IMG/VR virus record: IMGVR_UViG_3300030104_005643 | Coordinates: 1 to 39,976 of that record | DNA: 39,976 nucleotides | Reading direction: 5' to 3' (one strand) | DNA from: a virus | Shown here: one piece after another, positions 1 through 7,667 of the stretch | Layout of the letters: every line of letters begins with the position of its first letter | Position numbering within the stretch: position 1 is the first letter of the stretch | Notes under the pieces: model-generated | Told to the model about the DNA's origin: nothing | The model's database searches: none | What the model saw: the letters and a program-made list of their open reading frames with translations, nothing else | Program-made: the position numbers and the translations under genes

Positions 1-58
1 TTGTAGTGTTAGCGTTTCCATTTTGTTTCTCCTTTGGGGAGAGGCATTTGCCTCTCCC
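1..58. repeat. Terminal overlap (left copy)
   Basis: Bases 1-58 are repeated at 39919-39976 with a single difference: A at position 46 against G at 39964. The copy contains, on the minus strand, the first codons of the gene at 39628-39939, its Shine-Dalgarno and a hairpin. The simplest reading is an assembly overlap of a circular or circularly permuted genome of about 39,918 bp, with the mismatch in the hairpin loop reflecting population variation or an error. A true short terminal repeat is the alternative. Confidence 0.85.
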
Positions 59-59
59 C
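36..59 (-). other. Intergenic hairpin upstream of a Shine-Dalgarno
   Basis: The palindrome GGGGAGAGGCA with a TT loop forms an 11-bp stem. On the minus strand it lies after the stop of the gene at 75-311 and just before the AGGAGA that serves the gene starting at 39939 across the closure. No U-run follows, so it is not a standard terminator. An RNA-processing or stability element inside the mRNA is more likely. Confidence 0.7.
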
Positions 60-74
60 GTTATGTGGTGTAAG

Positions 75-311
75 TTAGTTGTTTTTTATTAACCATTTAC
101 GAATATCTATCAGGTCGCTGTGGTCTCTTCCTTCGACGCTATATTCGTGAATCTGTTGGTCGAGGTGATCTATGTATCTCTTTGTGTTTTTTTTCGCTTG
201 GGCTTTAGTTACTTCTTCGCCAAGCTTGACCTCATAGATTGGCTGACCGTCGTCTGTGGTTCCGACTTGGTTGCTTGGTTGTGCGATTTGTGATTTGAAT
301 GAATTGTTCAT
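75..311 (-). CDS. Small conserved-leader protein, 78 aa, unknown function
   Basis: I do not recognise this protein. The start is set at MNNSFK because AGGAGA lies seven bases upstream and the leader has the standard box; the open frame continues upstream only because the leader is open. The product is hydrophilic, with a Gln/Asn-rich beginning, a central helix rich in Lys and Ala, and a basic end. It is the first gene after its own promoter (357-385). A hairpin and a second box-plus-Shine-Dalgarno follow its stop, so it probably shares a transcript with the coiled-coil gene that starts at 39939 across the genome closure. Confidence 0.75.
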   Translation of the reverse strand: MNNSFKSQIAQPSNQVGTTDDGQPIYEVKLGEEVTKAQAKKNTKRYIDHLDQQIHEYSVEGRDHSDLIDIRKWLIKNN

Positions 312-356
312 TTTGTTTCTCCTGTTAGTGTGTGGTGTCATTTAATTTCTACTACT

Positions 357-385
357 AATATACAACGATACGTTACGGATGTCAA
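357..385 (-). promoter_or_regulatory. Sigma-70-type promoter for the 75-311 gene
   Basis: On the minus strand, TTGACA (380-385) and TATATT (357-362) are separated by 17 bases. The leader carries ACACCACA at 331-338 and AGGAGA just before the ATG. This is one of the repeated early cassettes. Confidence 0.85.
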
Positions 386-413
386 GCGATTTTTCAATAA
401 AAAAGGAAAAAAA

Positions 414-767
414 GTGAAAAAAAACGTAAAATACTTGAAAAAAAGCAAAAAAAACAAGTTTAATGCTAAAAAAACCCAAATAGACGGGCTTGTTTTTGAC
501 TCGTTAATGGAGTCGAGGAGATATATTGAACTAAAATTAATGCTTAAAGCAGGTAAAATAAAAAACCTTGAAATGCAGAAAAGATACTCGCTCGACGTGC
601 AGGGTAAAAAAATAGGCTCCTACCTTGCGGATTTTGTTTACGAAAGAATCCCTGAGGGTGAAGTCGTTATAGAGGATGTAAAGGGATTTCGTACTGCGCT
701 TTATAAATGGAAAAAGAAACATGTGGAAGCTCAATACGGGACGAAAATAATAGAAACGCGAGCATAA
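414..767 (+). CDS. DUF1064-like putative nuclease/resolvase, 117 aa
   Basis: The sequence matches the pattern I know for DUF1064, a phage family related to PD-(D/E)XK Holliday-junction resolvases: a basic start, NKFNAKK, FDSLMESRRYIELK, a hydrophobic strand ending YLADF, and EDVKGFRTALYKWKKK. The D of LADF and the E/K of VIEDVKG are the likely metal-site residues. I chose the GTG at 414, which has AAGGA six bases upstream; an ATG-free extension upstream would run through the divergent promoter of the neighbouring minus-strand gene. It is the only gene before the structural operon and may resolve recombination or branched replication intermediates before packaging. Nuclease activity is inferred. 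Confidence 0.72.
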   Translation: MKKNVKYLKKSKKNKFNAKKTQIDGLVFDSLMESRRYIELKLMLKAGKIKNLEMQKRYSLDVQGKKIGSYLADFVYERIPEGEVVIEDVKGFRTALYKWKKKHVEAQYGTKIIETRA

Positions 768-780
768 GGTTTATTATAAC

Positions 781-809
781 TTGACAATGTATTATCTATA
801 TTATATATA
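781..809 (+). promoter_or_regulatory. Promoter of the structural operon
   Basis: TTGACA (781-786), a 17-base spacer and TATATA (804-809) stand in the 74-base gap before the portal gene. No internal promoter as good as this is evident until 21105, so it probably drives the whole head and tail operon. Confidence 0.8.
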
Positions 810-841
810 GATCATAACGAATTAAAACAAGGAAAAGCTAA

Positions 842-2287
842 TTGTCTGAATCTGCAAATGTTAATACACCAAATGAGGCTTACAAGAGGATGGCGAGACG
901 GTGGGAGCTTCCTGAAGCTCTGATGGGTGGAACATTCGCTATGCGCGACAAAAGAGAAAATTATCTTCCGCAGTGGGCGAAGGAATCCGATAGTCGATAC
1001 AAAGACCGATTAGATCAGGCCGTTTTGTTGGAAAAGTATCGGAATACTATTGAATCTCACTCCGCACGACCATTTAGCGAACCTGTTCAATTACTGCCAA
1101 ACGACGTCGATCTTTTTAGCGAAATAGCACAGGACGTTGATTTGTCGGGGCGCGACATTACTGTCTTTGCTCGCGAGCGAATGCGTGACCTATTAATTTA
1201 CGGAAAAACGCACATCCTATGTGAATATCCAAACACGATCGACCTGCGCGAGACGCTCGGGAGAGAGTTAACCCTTGCAGACGAGCGCGTTTTAAATTTG
1301 CGACCTTATATGGTGGGCGTGAACCCTGCGTCATTGGTTTCATGGAATGGCGAGAGAGTCGGTGGCGTAGAAAAACTCGACAGGATTAATATACGATACA
1401 GAACGGAAGAGCCTGACCCGACAAATGAATATCAGATACGGGAACAGGACTATGTGGTAGTTTGGCGCAATCAGACTATTGAAACGTGGAAATTAAACGG
1501 AACAGCGGAAACATCAGAGGATGAATGGTTGCAAATTGGTGAGTCTGCAAACACTCTCGGGCGTATTCCGTTAGTTACTGTTTATGCAAACAGAAAAGGG
1601 TTGCTTGAATGCGATCCACCATATGAGGGCTTGGCCTTTTTAAACGGGAAGCACTTTAGAAATCAAAGCGACCAAGACACCATCGAATCTATTGCGCGAG
1701 TTCCGATGTTATTTTTTCGCGGTTTTTCTGCGGAGGATATCGCTTCTGTAGAGGTTGGGCCATATAAGATTTTTGGGAACAAAGACCCACAGTCGGATGT
1801 ACATGTTGTTGAGACGAACGGTAGTGCAGTCAAGGTTGGAAGTGAAAGTCTAAAATCTCTTGAAGATCAAATGGATCAGCTTGCAATGTCTCCCTTGAAA
1901 CGCAAGTCGGGTAATCCTACAGCGACAGAGCTTGCAATTCAGGCAGGGCGCGAAGTCAGTGACATAGAGGCTTATGTTATGCTACTTGAAAGAGGGTTAC
2001 GACAGGCACTACAGTTATGTGCAGAATGGACAGGAAGCAACTTAGAGGCTCCTGAGGTCGTTATCAATGAGGATTTAGGATACTCACTTGTCTCAGGTCG
2101 AGAAATGGAAGAGTTACGTGAAGACTATAAGTTAGGGGTAGTTGACAGACGTACGTATCTCAATGAACGTAAAAGGCGCGGATTATACCACGAAAGCATT
2201 GACACGGATGAGGTGTTGTCTGCTGTCGAGACGGATTCCCCATTTACAACAAGCGCGGAAGCGCAAGAATCAGAAGACACTGAATGA
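842..2287 (+). CDS. Portal protein (DUF4055-type), 481 aa
   Basis: Forms the dodecameric ring at the capsid vertex through which DNA is packaged and to which the tail attaches. The early segment with YRNTIESHSARPF, the central LINGKHFRNQSDQ-like region (FLNGKHFRNQSD) and the acidic Ser/Glu-rich end fit the DUF4055 portal family as I know it. The length is normal. A TTG start at 842 is used, with AAGGA about eight bases upstream; no ATG lies nearby. The stop overlaps the ATG of the MuF gene, giving translational coupling. Position between promoter and MuF/scaffold/coat genes agrees with the call. Confidence 0.85.
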   Translation: MSESANVNTPNEAYKRMARRWELPEALMGGTFAMRDKRENYLPQWAKESDSRYKDRLDQAVLLEKYRNTIESHSARPFSEPVQLLPNDVDLFSEIAQDVDLSGRDITVFARERMRDLLIYGKTHILCEYPNTIDLRETLGRELTLADERVLNLRPYMVGVNPASLVSWNGERVGGVEKLDRINIRYRTEEPDPTNEYQIREQDYVVVWRNQTIETWKLNGTAETSEDEWLQIGESANTLGRIPLVTVYANRKGLLECDPPYEGLAFLNGKHFRNQSDQDTIESIARVPMLFFRGFSAEDIASVEVGPYKIFGNKDPQSDVHVVETNGSAVKVGSESLKSLEDQMDQLAMSPLKRKSGNPTATELAIQAGREVSDIEAYVMLLERGLRQALQLCAEWTGSNLEAPEVVINEDLGYSLVSGREMEELREDYKLGVVDRRTYLNERKRRGLYHESIDTDEVLSAVETDSPFTTSAEAQESEDTE

Positions 2288-4836
2288 CGCAAATTACGCA
2301 ACGGGAACTGCCAAGGGCTGTCGAGCGTTCGGTAAACGAGGAGATGCAAGCGCAATTTGTCCGTCATCAAGTTTACCTACAGCAATTAGGCACAAGCGAG
2401 GCGGTTAAAATACAGGCATTGCTTTCTGATCTTGAGGGGGATGTCGCAAAACAGTTGTCTAAGAGGTTTGATGCAATACAGGCTCGCGGATTCGATAGAG
2501 GCGTAAATACGACGAGACGTATGCAGAGTATGTTTGTTTCGTTTCGTCAACTAAACGATCAGGCAATAAAAACAATACAGGATCAGACAGCGGAAACACT
2601 AACAGAGCTTGCAGTAGACGAGCAAGATTTTGTAGCGGACACGTTAAAAAACACTCTTCCTGTTCGATACGACACAAGATTAGTCAGTCCGCAGTATTTA
2701 CGCACGATAGCAACAAAGCCTCTTATCGAAGGCACTCCGCTTAATACGTGGTGGGGGAAACTCGCAGACGACACGCAGATACGGTTGGAGTCTGCTGTCA
2801 GGCTTTCATCTGCAGAGGGCGAAACAGTCGAACAGGCCATCAGGCGCATCAGGGGAACTACGCAGGGTGGAGTGTTTGTTGATGGAGCCTTGACAGGAAC
2901 ACGCAGGGAAGCGGAAGCTCTTGCTCGGACAGCGTTGAACGGAACGGCTAATCAGGCAAGGATGGCGGTATTAGAGGAAAACGACGACCTGCTAAAGGGT
3001 TATCAATGGGTGGCGACTCTTGACTCGCGCATCTGTTTACAGTGTGCAGGTTTGGATGGAAAGAACTACGAGAGCATGGAGGGAAGGATTCAACCCCCTG
3101 CTCATGTTAATTGTCGATGCACCTTGGTTCCTGTTTTAAAATCGGAAGAAGAGTTAGACTTGCCACCTGTTAAGGGGATTAAAAGCACACGGGCATCAAT
3201 GAACGGGCAAGTCCCTGCGTCGCAGACATACGGCAGATGGCTAAAAGATCAGCCTGTAAGCGTTCAAGAGGATGTGTTGGGTAAAACTAAGGCTAAACTA
3301 TTCCGCGATGGGAAGTTAAAAATTGGGAGCTTTACAAATCGCAAAGGGAAAACACTTACCCTTGACGAGTTAAAAGTAAAAGAAGGGCGAAAGAAGCCAA
3401 AGGTTGACAAGCCTGAAACCCCTGTAGATAAAATTAACAAAGCAAATGAGGAGAGTGCAAGAAAAGCTAAAATAGTTGCAGACACAAACGCACCGATAGA
3501 AAAACGGATAGAAGCGTGGGAAGAGGGGGACTTACTTGTAGCACAAGCTCAAGCTATTGTCACTAAGAATCAAAAACAAATACAAGGTAGCCAAGGTCTA
3601 CAGGAATTATCAGAGCTTAGAGAGCATATAAGGCAATTAAACATTAGAAAGCAAAAACTTACCGACGATTTTGAAAGTACAAGTTTCGCTATTACGAAGG
3701 ATAGAAAAAAAGAAATATTGAAAGAGTATAATGAGCTAATGGACAATGAAATACCAAAGGCGACCAAGGCACTAAAAGAATTAGAAAGCAAACTAAACGT
3801 GTCTGACACTCTTCAAAATGTCCGCGAGGAGTTTCTTGAGCTTGTTGCCGTGAGAACAAAGGCACAGGCTACTGCAAACGCAATGCCTACAAATGGCTCT
3901 ATGTATCAAAAGGGGCGAGGACGCCTTGCAAAAGAAAAACTTGCTCACGCTTCTAAGAATCCAATAAACAATGACACCAAGATGATTCTAACTGCTGAAG
4001 AAAAAAAATTGTTGAGCGAGGTTAAGGATGGCGAAGGCATGGTAGGGATTCAAAGCCTTAAAATACCCAATGCTCCACGGCAGGGCGCATGGAATCAAGA
4101 GAGACTCTATTGGAACAGGAAGGGAAGCGTTGATTCTAATGGCAAACCATGGATTGACGCAAATGTTACGAACGAAGGCCAAGCGATGGACATACAGATT
4201 AAAGTCGCAAACAGCGCAACTGAGTTTGTTAATAGGATTACAAAAAACAAAACCGATGCAAATGTGCGTGTAAATTTTAAAAATCCAAAAAAAACAAGAT
4301 ACGGATATGAAACACACAGGGCGCATTACGACGATGATACATTTGAGTTGAATATGCCCGTAGACAGAACGGCACCTGAAAAAACATGGGTACATGAAAT
4401 AGGACACGCAATAGAGCATGAAAGAAAGCTAAGAGGAAACACATCGTCGTTTCAGTTCCACAAATACAGGACAGAAGGAATTGACGATATACAACTGAAA
4501 AAGAAATATAGTCAATACGGTGAATACGAATACGGCAACGGTGACAAATACGACAATATCCTAAAAAAAAGAGAAGAATTAGGCTTAAGTGGAAATCAGG
4601 CAAGCAGAAAAGAATACTTTGGAAAGAGATATTATGAAGGGGATTTATATAAAAACGTAGGACACCCCCAATATGTCGGCACAGTCTACAAAAAAAAATG
4701 GCAAATAGCAGAATACAATGCCACTGAAGTAATTTCGATACTTCTTGAAGATTTGAATCAAATGGGCGCAGAAATGGCAGTCGCTGACCCCGAAGCCTTT
4801 AAGTTCATAATAGGATACCTAAGAGGGGTATTTTAA
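2284..4836 (+). CDS. MuF minor head protein fused to a zincin-type metallopeptidase domain, 850 aa
   Basis: Residues 1-285 are a MuF (SPP1 gp7-like) domain: the end of it has RICLQCAGLDG (Cys251, Cys254) and PPAHVNCRC (His274, Cys277, Cys279), the standard signature. Residues about 370-560 are Lys/Glu-rich and partly coiled coil. The C-terminal part contains HEIGHAIEHE at 704-713, a HExxH zinc site, with Glu815 in ATEVISILLED as a possible third ligand. MuF proteins enter the capsid with the portal and can be carried into the host; the C-terminal domain may therefore be a delivered protease, a maturation protease or a MuF-linked toxin. The gene overlaps the portal stop and is followed by a TAATG overlap. 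Codon use in the last 1 kb is more A-rich than in the MuF part, which hints at a separately acquired domain. Confidence 0.85.
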   Translation: MTQITQRELPRAVERSVNEEMQAQFVRHQVYLQQLGTSEAVKIQALLSDLEGDVAKQLSKRFDAIQARGFDRGVNTTRRMQSMFVSFRQLNDQAIKTIQDQTAETLTELAVDEQDFVADTLKNTLPVRYDTRLVSPQYLRTIATKPLIEGTPLNTWWGKLADDTQIRLESAVRLSSAEGETVEQAIRRIRGTTQGGVFVDGALTGTRREAEALARTALNGTANQARMAVLEENDDLLKGYQWVATLDSRICLQCAGLDGKNYESMEGRIQPPAHVNCRCTLVPVLKSEEELDLPPVKGIKSTRASMNGQVPASQTYGRWLKDQPVSVQEDVLGKTKAKLFRDGKLKIGSFTNRKGKTLTLDELKVKEGRKKPKVDKPETPVDKINKANEESARKAKIVADTNAPIEKRIEAWEEGDLLVAQAQAIVTKNQKQIQGSQGLQELSELREHIRQLNIRKQKLTDDFESTSFAITKDRKKEILKEYNELMDNEIPKATKALKELESKLNVSDTLQNVREEFLELVAVRTKAQATANAMPTNGSMYQKGRGRLAKEKLAHASKNPINNDTKMILTAEEKKLLSEVKDGEGMVGIQSLKIPNAPRQGAWNQERLYWNRKGSVDSNGKPWIDANVTNEGQAMDIQIKVANSATEFVNRITKNKTDANVRVNFKNPKKTRYGYETHRAHYDDDTFELNMPVDRTAPEKTWVHEIGHAIEHERKLRGNTSSFQFHKYRTEGIDDIQLKKKYSQYGEYEYGNGDKYDNILKKREELGLSGNQASRKEYFGKRYYEGDLYKNVGHPQYVGTVYKKKWQIAEYNATEVISILLEDLNQMGAEMAVADPEAFKFIIGYLRGVF

Positions 4837-5153
4837 TGTCGATTAAATTGTATCGCAAGGAGCCTGTGGCGTATTTGTTAGGGTCGGTAATAGAGAAGGG
4901 TGCAAGTAAAACAAAACGTGTTGCGCACTTATCGCAGGGCGGTTATTGGTCGGCAGATAATGAAGATTTGGAGCTTTTTCTAAACATTACAGCAAACAAC
5001 CCTGCGGACTATGGTGTGGTAGAGGCTCGCCCATTGGAGGCGTCTGTTTACGGAGCCTCAGAAACATTACAGTTGGAAATTGAATGGGGGTCAGGATACC
5101 CTGCACAAGACGAGGATAGTGGAAGCGAAAAAGTAAAGATATTAATACACTAA
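4836..5153 (+). CDS. Unknown head-region protein, 105 aa
   Basis: I do not recognise it. The ATG overlaps the MuF stop as TAATG, so it is translationally coupled. The protein is compact, with alternating hydrophobic and polar residues typical of beta structure, and an acidic patch (QDEDSGSE) near the end. Because it directly follows the MuF-zincin gene, it could be a partner or immunity-like protein for that domain, or a small head accessory protein. Neither role is shown by the sequence. Confidence 0.7.
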   Translation: MSIKLYRKEPVAYLLGSVIEKGASKTKRVAHLSQGGYWSADNEDLELFLNITANNPADYGVVEARPLEASVYGASETLQLEIEWGSGYPAQDEDSGSEKVKILIH

Positions 5154-5158
5154 CAAGA

Positions 5159-5195
5159 CCCGACGAAGTCGGGCATAAACCCTGTCGAGAACAGG
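5159..5195 (+). other. Two tandem hairpins before the scaffold gene
   Basis: CCCGAC-gaa-GTCGGG (5159-5173) and CCTGTC-gag-AACAGG-type (5181-5195) stem-loops fill the short gap before the scaffold gene, ending five bases before its GGAGGT. No U-run follows either one, so they are probably mRNA-stability or translation-tuning structures, raising or setting scaffold output relative to the upstream genes. Confidence 0.6.
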
Positions 5196-5213
5196 TTGAT
5201 ACGGAGGTGTCAA

Positions 5214-5996
5214 ATGTTAAAAGCAACATACGAAACTGCAGATGCAATACCTGAGGGCGTTCGCGATTATTACGGACAACCTGAAGGCGAGGAGCGTTTT
5301 GTCTTACAGGTAGATAGCGCAGACGGTTTCGCCCTTGAAAATATTAGTGGCTTAAAGTCTACTTTAGGCAAGCTAAAAGATCGTGCGGACAAGGCCGAGG
5401 CAGGGCTAAAGCGATTTAGCTCTCTGAACGCTGAACCCGACGCGATTGCCGAAAATTTGGCAGAACTTGAATCGCTCCGCGAGTCGAAGCAAGATGAAAG
5501 CACTGCCGTAACAAATTTGCGAAACGAGATGGAGCAAATGAGGAAATCTGCCAAAAACGAAACGGATAAAGCGATTGCGCCCATAACTGCTTTAGCTGAT
5601 TCTCGCTTGGCGCAAATCAAGGAATTGCTAATTGACAACGAACTATCATCAGCAATATCACAGGCAGGTGGATCAGCAAAGCTATTAATGCCTGTATTAA
5701 GAAATGAAGTAAAAGCAGTAACAGACGACGAAGGGCGAGTCAAAGTTCAAATAGTAGACGGTGAAGGGACTCCGCGAGTGATGGGTACAAGTCTTGAGCC
5801 TATGACATTTGGAGCATTGGTCGAAGAAAAAAAATCTGACCCTGATCTTGCTGTCGCATTTTCATCAGCAGGGAGTTCGGGTGGAGGAAGTCAACCTGAT
5901 ACTACAAAAAACACAGGCGCGTCTTCGCAACAAGTCACACCTGAGGTTATAGGCGCGATGTCTATGGCTGAATATCGTAAATTCAGACAAGGTTAA
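5214..5996 (+). CDS. Capsid scaffolding protein, 260 aa
   Basis: Directs coat assembly and leaves before or during packaging. The sequence has the usual pattern of phage scaffold proteins: an N-terminal stretch beginning LKATYETADAIPEG, a long charged coiled coil from about residue 45 to 135, a middle region with a conserved-looking ...RVKVQIVDGEGTPRVMG motif, a Ser/Gly/Gln-rich linker and a short C-terminal helix ending EYRKFRQG. The start at 5214 is fixed by GGAGGT five bases upstream; a TTG at 5196 is also in frame but would put that Shine-Dalgarno inside the gene. It immediately precedes the coat gene. Confidence 0.85.
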   Translation: MLKATYETADAIPEGVRDYYGQPEGEERFVLQVDSADGFALENISGLKSTLGKLKDRADKAEAGLKRFSSLNAEPDAIAENLAELESLRESKQDESTAVTNLRNEMEQMRKSAKNETDKAIAPITALADSRLAQIKELLIDNELSSAISQAGGSAKLLMPVLRNEVKAVTDDEGRVKVQIVDGEGTPRVMGTSLEPMTFGALVEEKKSDPDLAVAFSSAGSSGGGSQPDTTKNTGASSQQVTPEVIGAMSMAEYRKFRQG

Positions 5997-6026
5997 ACTT
6001 GTCTTAGAGAAAGAAGAAAGTAAGAA

Positions 6027-7127
6027 ATGGCTAATACCTTTATTACCCCAAGCATTGTAGCGCGTGAGGCGTTATTGATCTTGGAAAACAACTTAGTAGC
6101 GACCAACCTTTTTAACAGAGGTTATCAGGGAGAGTTTCAAGGCGCAAAAGTAGGCGACACGATAACGATTCGCGAACCTGCTTCATTTACTGCGAACGAG
6201 TTCTCGTCAACGACAAGCACTCAAAACATTACCGAAGCAAGCACGACGCTACAGCTTGAAAAACATTTCGACATTACTGTCGGTGTTACAAGCAAGCAGT
6301 TTACCTTGTCGTTGGATGATTTCCGTGGTCGTGTTATTGCACCTGCTATGGCAGGGTTGGCACAGGCTATTGATAGTTATGTGCTTGGCAAGGCTAATCA
6401 GATCGCTAATCATGTCGGCACAGCAGGTGACCCACCTGATTCGTTGGCAGATTTGGTAGCAATCGACAAGAAGCTCAACGACGAAAAAGTTCCGATGGCA
6501 GGTAGGATTGCTATTATGAACCCACAGGCCAAGGCTGACATCATGGCAAACGTCACTCAGGTGCTACAAGCCGATCAGCGTGGTGATGGTGGAGAAGCCT
6601 TGCGTCGCGCATCGCTTGGTGAGTTCTTGGGAATGGATTTTTACATGTCTCAAAACATAGCCTCTCACGACACTGATGGCCCTGCTTCATGGTTGGTCAA
6701 CAGTGGTTCCGTTGCAGTTGGCGACACTTCTGTAGCAATCGACGGTGGGTCGAACAATCCAAAACTTGGCGACATTTTCACTGTTGCAGGTGACACGACG
6801 CATTACGTCGTTACAGCCTACAGCGGAGGCACGTTATCGTTTTTACCTAAGGCTAAAGTGGCTTGGGCTGATAATTCCGCTTTGACTTTTGAAACTACTG
6901 ACCACGCGATGAACATTGCAGGTCACCCTGCAGGGTTGACTGTGGCTATTGTTCCTCTTGATCTTCCAAACGGCAACGAAACGGCTGAATATGTTGGCGA
7001 CAGGGGATTGGGTGTTCGTGTAGTTTATGATTACAACAGTTCCACAAAAACTGATACTATCAGTTTCGATGTATTATGTGGAGCCAAAGTAATCCAACCT
7101 GAACTGCTCTGCCGTGTAAAAGGGTAG
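6027..7127 (+). CDS. Major capsid protein (P22 coat-like), 366 aa
   Basis: The N terminus ANTFITPSIVAREALLILENNLVATNLFNRGY with KVGDTITIREP is the hallmark of the P22-type coat family. The HK97-fold core is interrupted by a beta-rich insertion at about residues 226-275 (GDTSVAIDGG...GDIFTVAGDTTHYVVTAY), where P22 coat carries its I-domain; here it is shorter and looks like the small beta modules also found in the tail tube and tail tip. Length is slightly less than P22 coat. A hairpin with a U-rich tail follows the stop. Confidence 0.9.
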   Translation: MANTFITPSIVAREALLILENNLVATNLFNRGYQGEFQGAKVGDTITIREPASFTANEFSSTTSTQNITEASTTLQLEKHFDITVGVTSKQFTLSLDDFRGRVIAPAMAGLAQAIDSYVLGKANQIANHVGTAGDPPDSLADLVAIDKKLNDEKVPMAGRIAIMNPQAKADIMANVTQVLQADQRGDGGEALRRASLGEFLGMDFYMSQNIASHDTDGPASWLVNSGSVAVGDTSVAIDGGSNNPKLGDIFTVAGDTTHYVVTAYSGGTLSFLPKAKVAWADNSALTFETTDHAMNIAGHPAGLTVAIVPLDLPNGNETAEYVGDRGLGVRVVYDYNSSTKTDTISFDVLCGAKVIQPELLCRVKG

Positions 7128-7139
7128 TTGTTTTTGCAA

Positions 7140-7176
7140 GGTGAGGGAGTTTTTGCTCTCTCACCCTGCTTTATTT
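7140..7176 (+). terminator. Hairpin with U-rich tail after the coat gene
   Basis: GGTGAGGGAG-tttttg-CTCTCTCACC forms a 10-bp stem (7140-7165), followed by CTGCTTTATTTT. It is probably a partial terminator or 3' end stabiliser that makes coat mRNA more abundant than the connector genes downstream, since the next gene starts at 7191 with no new promoter visible. Confidence 0.65.
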
Positions 7177-7190
7177 TGGAGAATATAAAA

Positions 7191-7358
7191 ATGGCAGGTA
7201 TCGAAACAGTAACACTGACAAAAGGCAGTGAGAGTGTAGTAGTTGATAAGGGCGGTAACGCAGAAGCAGAATACAGGGGTAGGGGATACAGCGCAGAAGG
7301 TGAAACTAAACCGAAGGCTAAAGCGAAAGCCAAAGCGAAGGTAAAGGTTGAAAAATGA
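7191..7358 (+). CDS. Small protein with Lys/Ala repeat tail, 55 aa
   Basis: MAGIETVTLTKGSE starts the protein, with TGGAG upstream. The first 40 residues resemble short head-region proteins that give one beta hairpin, and the last 16 residues are an alternating Lys-Ala run (KPKAKAKAKAKVKVEK). The stop overlaps the next ATG (ATGA). The strongly basic tail contrasts with the poly-Glu tail of the next protein, which suggests that the two could bind each other, or that this tail binds DNA in the capsid. I do not recognise a family. Confidence 0.7.
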   Translation: MAGIETVTLTKGSESVVVDKGGNAEAEYRGRGYSAEGETKPKAKAKAKAKVKVEK

Positions 7359-7666
7359 GACTGCGAATGTGGAACGGCAGGTTGCCGACGGAAGCAGAGG
7401 ACGAAGGTTCGCAAGTATCGGTTGTAATAGAACCAACCGAGAACCCTATACCTGACGGTTCGACTTTGGAAATAACATACACGTCGGAGGCTCGCAGTTT
7501 AGGTGTGTCAGATTGCGCAACAGCAGGGTTCGCCATTGAAAAAAATGACGACGCCTTAAATAGCTTGACACTTACAGCACCAACAGAGCTAATTATTGAC
7601 CCAAATAACTGTAAGGTCTTCGCAGTGACAGAAGAAGAAGAAACAGAAGAGGAAGAAGAGGAATAA
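7355..7666 (+). CDS. Head-region protein with acidic tail, 103 aa
   Basis: Coupled to the preceding gene by an ATGA overlap. Residues 1-88 look like a beta-rich domain with two cysteines (DCATAG and NNCKVF); the last 14 residues are almost only Glu (EEEETEEEEEE). I do not recognise a family. Location between coat and connector genes suggests a capsid decoration or head-completion role. Confidence 0.7.
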   Translation: MRLRMWNGRLPTEAEDEGSQVSVVIEPTENPIPDGSTLEITYTSEARSLGVSDCATAGFAIEKNDDALNSLTLTAPTELIIDPNNCKVFAVTEEEETEEEEEE

Positions 7667-7667
7667 A

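Noticed and set aside
330-413. Extended N terminus for the DUF1064-like gene from 330
   Set aside because: That reading passes through the promoter of the divergent gene and has no Shine-Dalgarno; the GTG at 414 has one.
3988-4419. 143-residue minus-strand frame inside the MuF gene
   Set aside because: It lies entirely in the coding sequence of a well-supported plus-strand gene, has Cys/Phe/Ile-rich non-protein-like composition and no Shine-Dalgarno.
5270-5743. 157-residue minus-strand frame inside the scaffold gene
   Set aside because: Ser/Ala/Phe-rich shadow of the scaffold coding sequence without expression signals.
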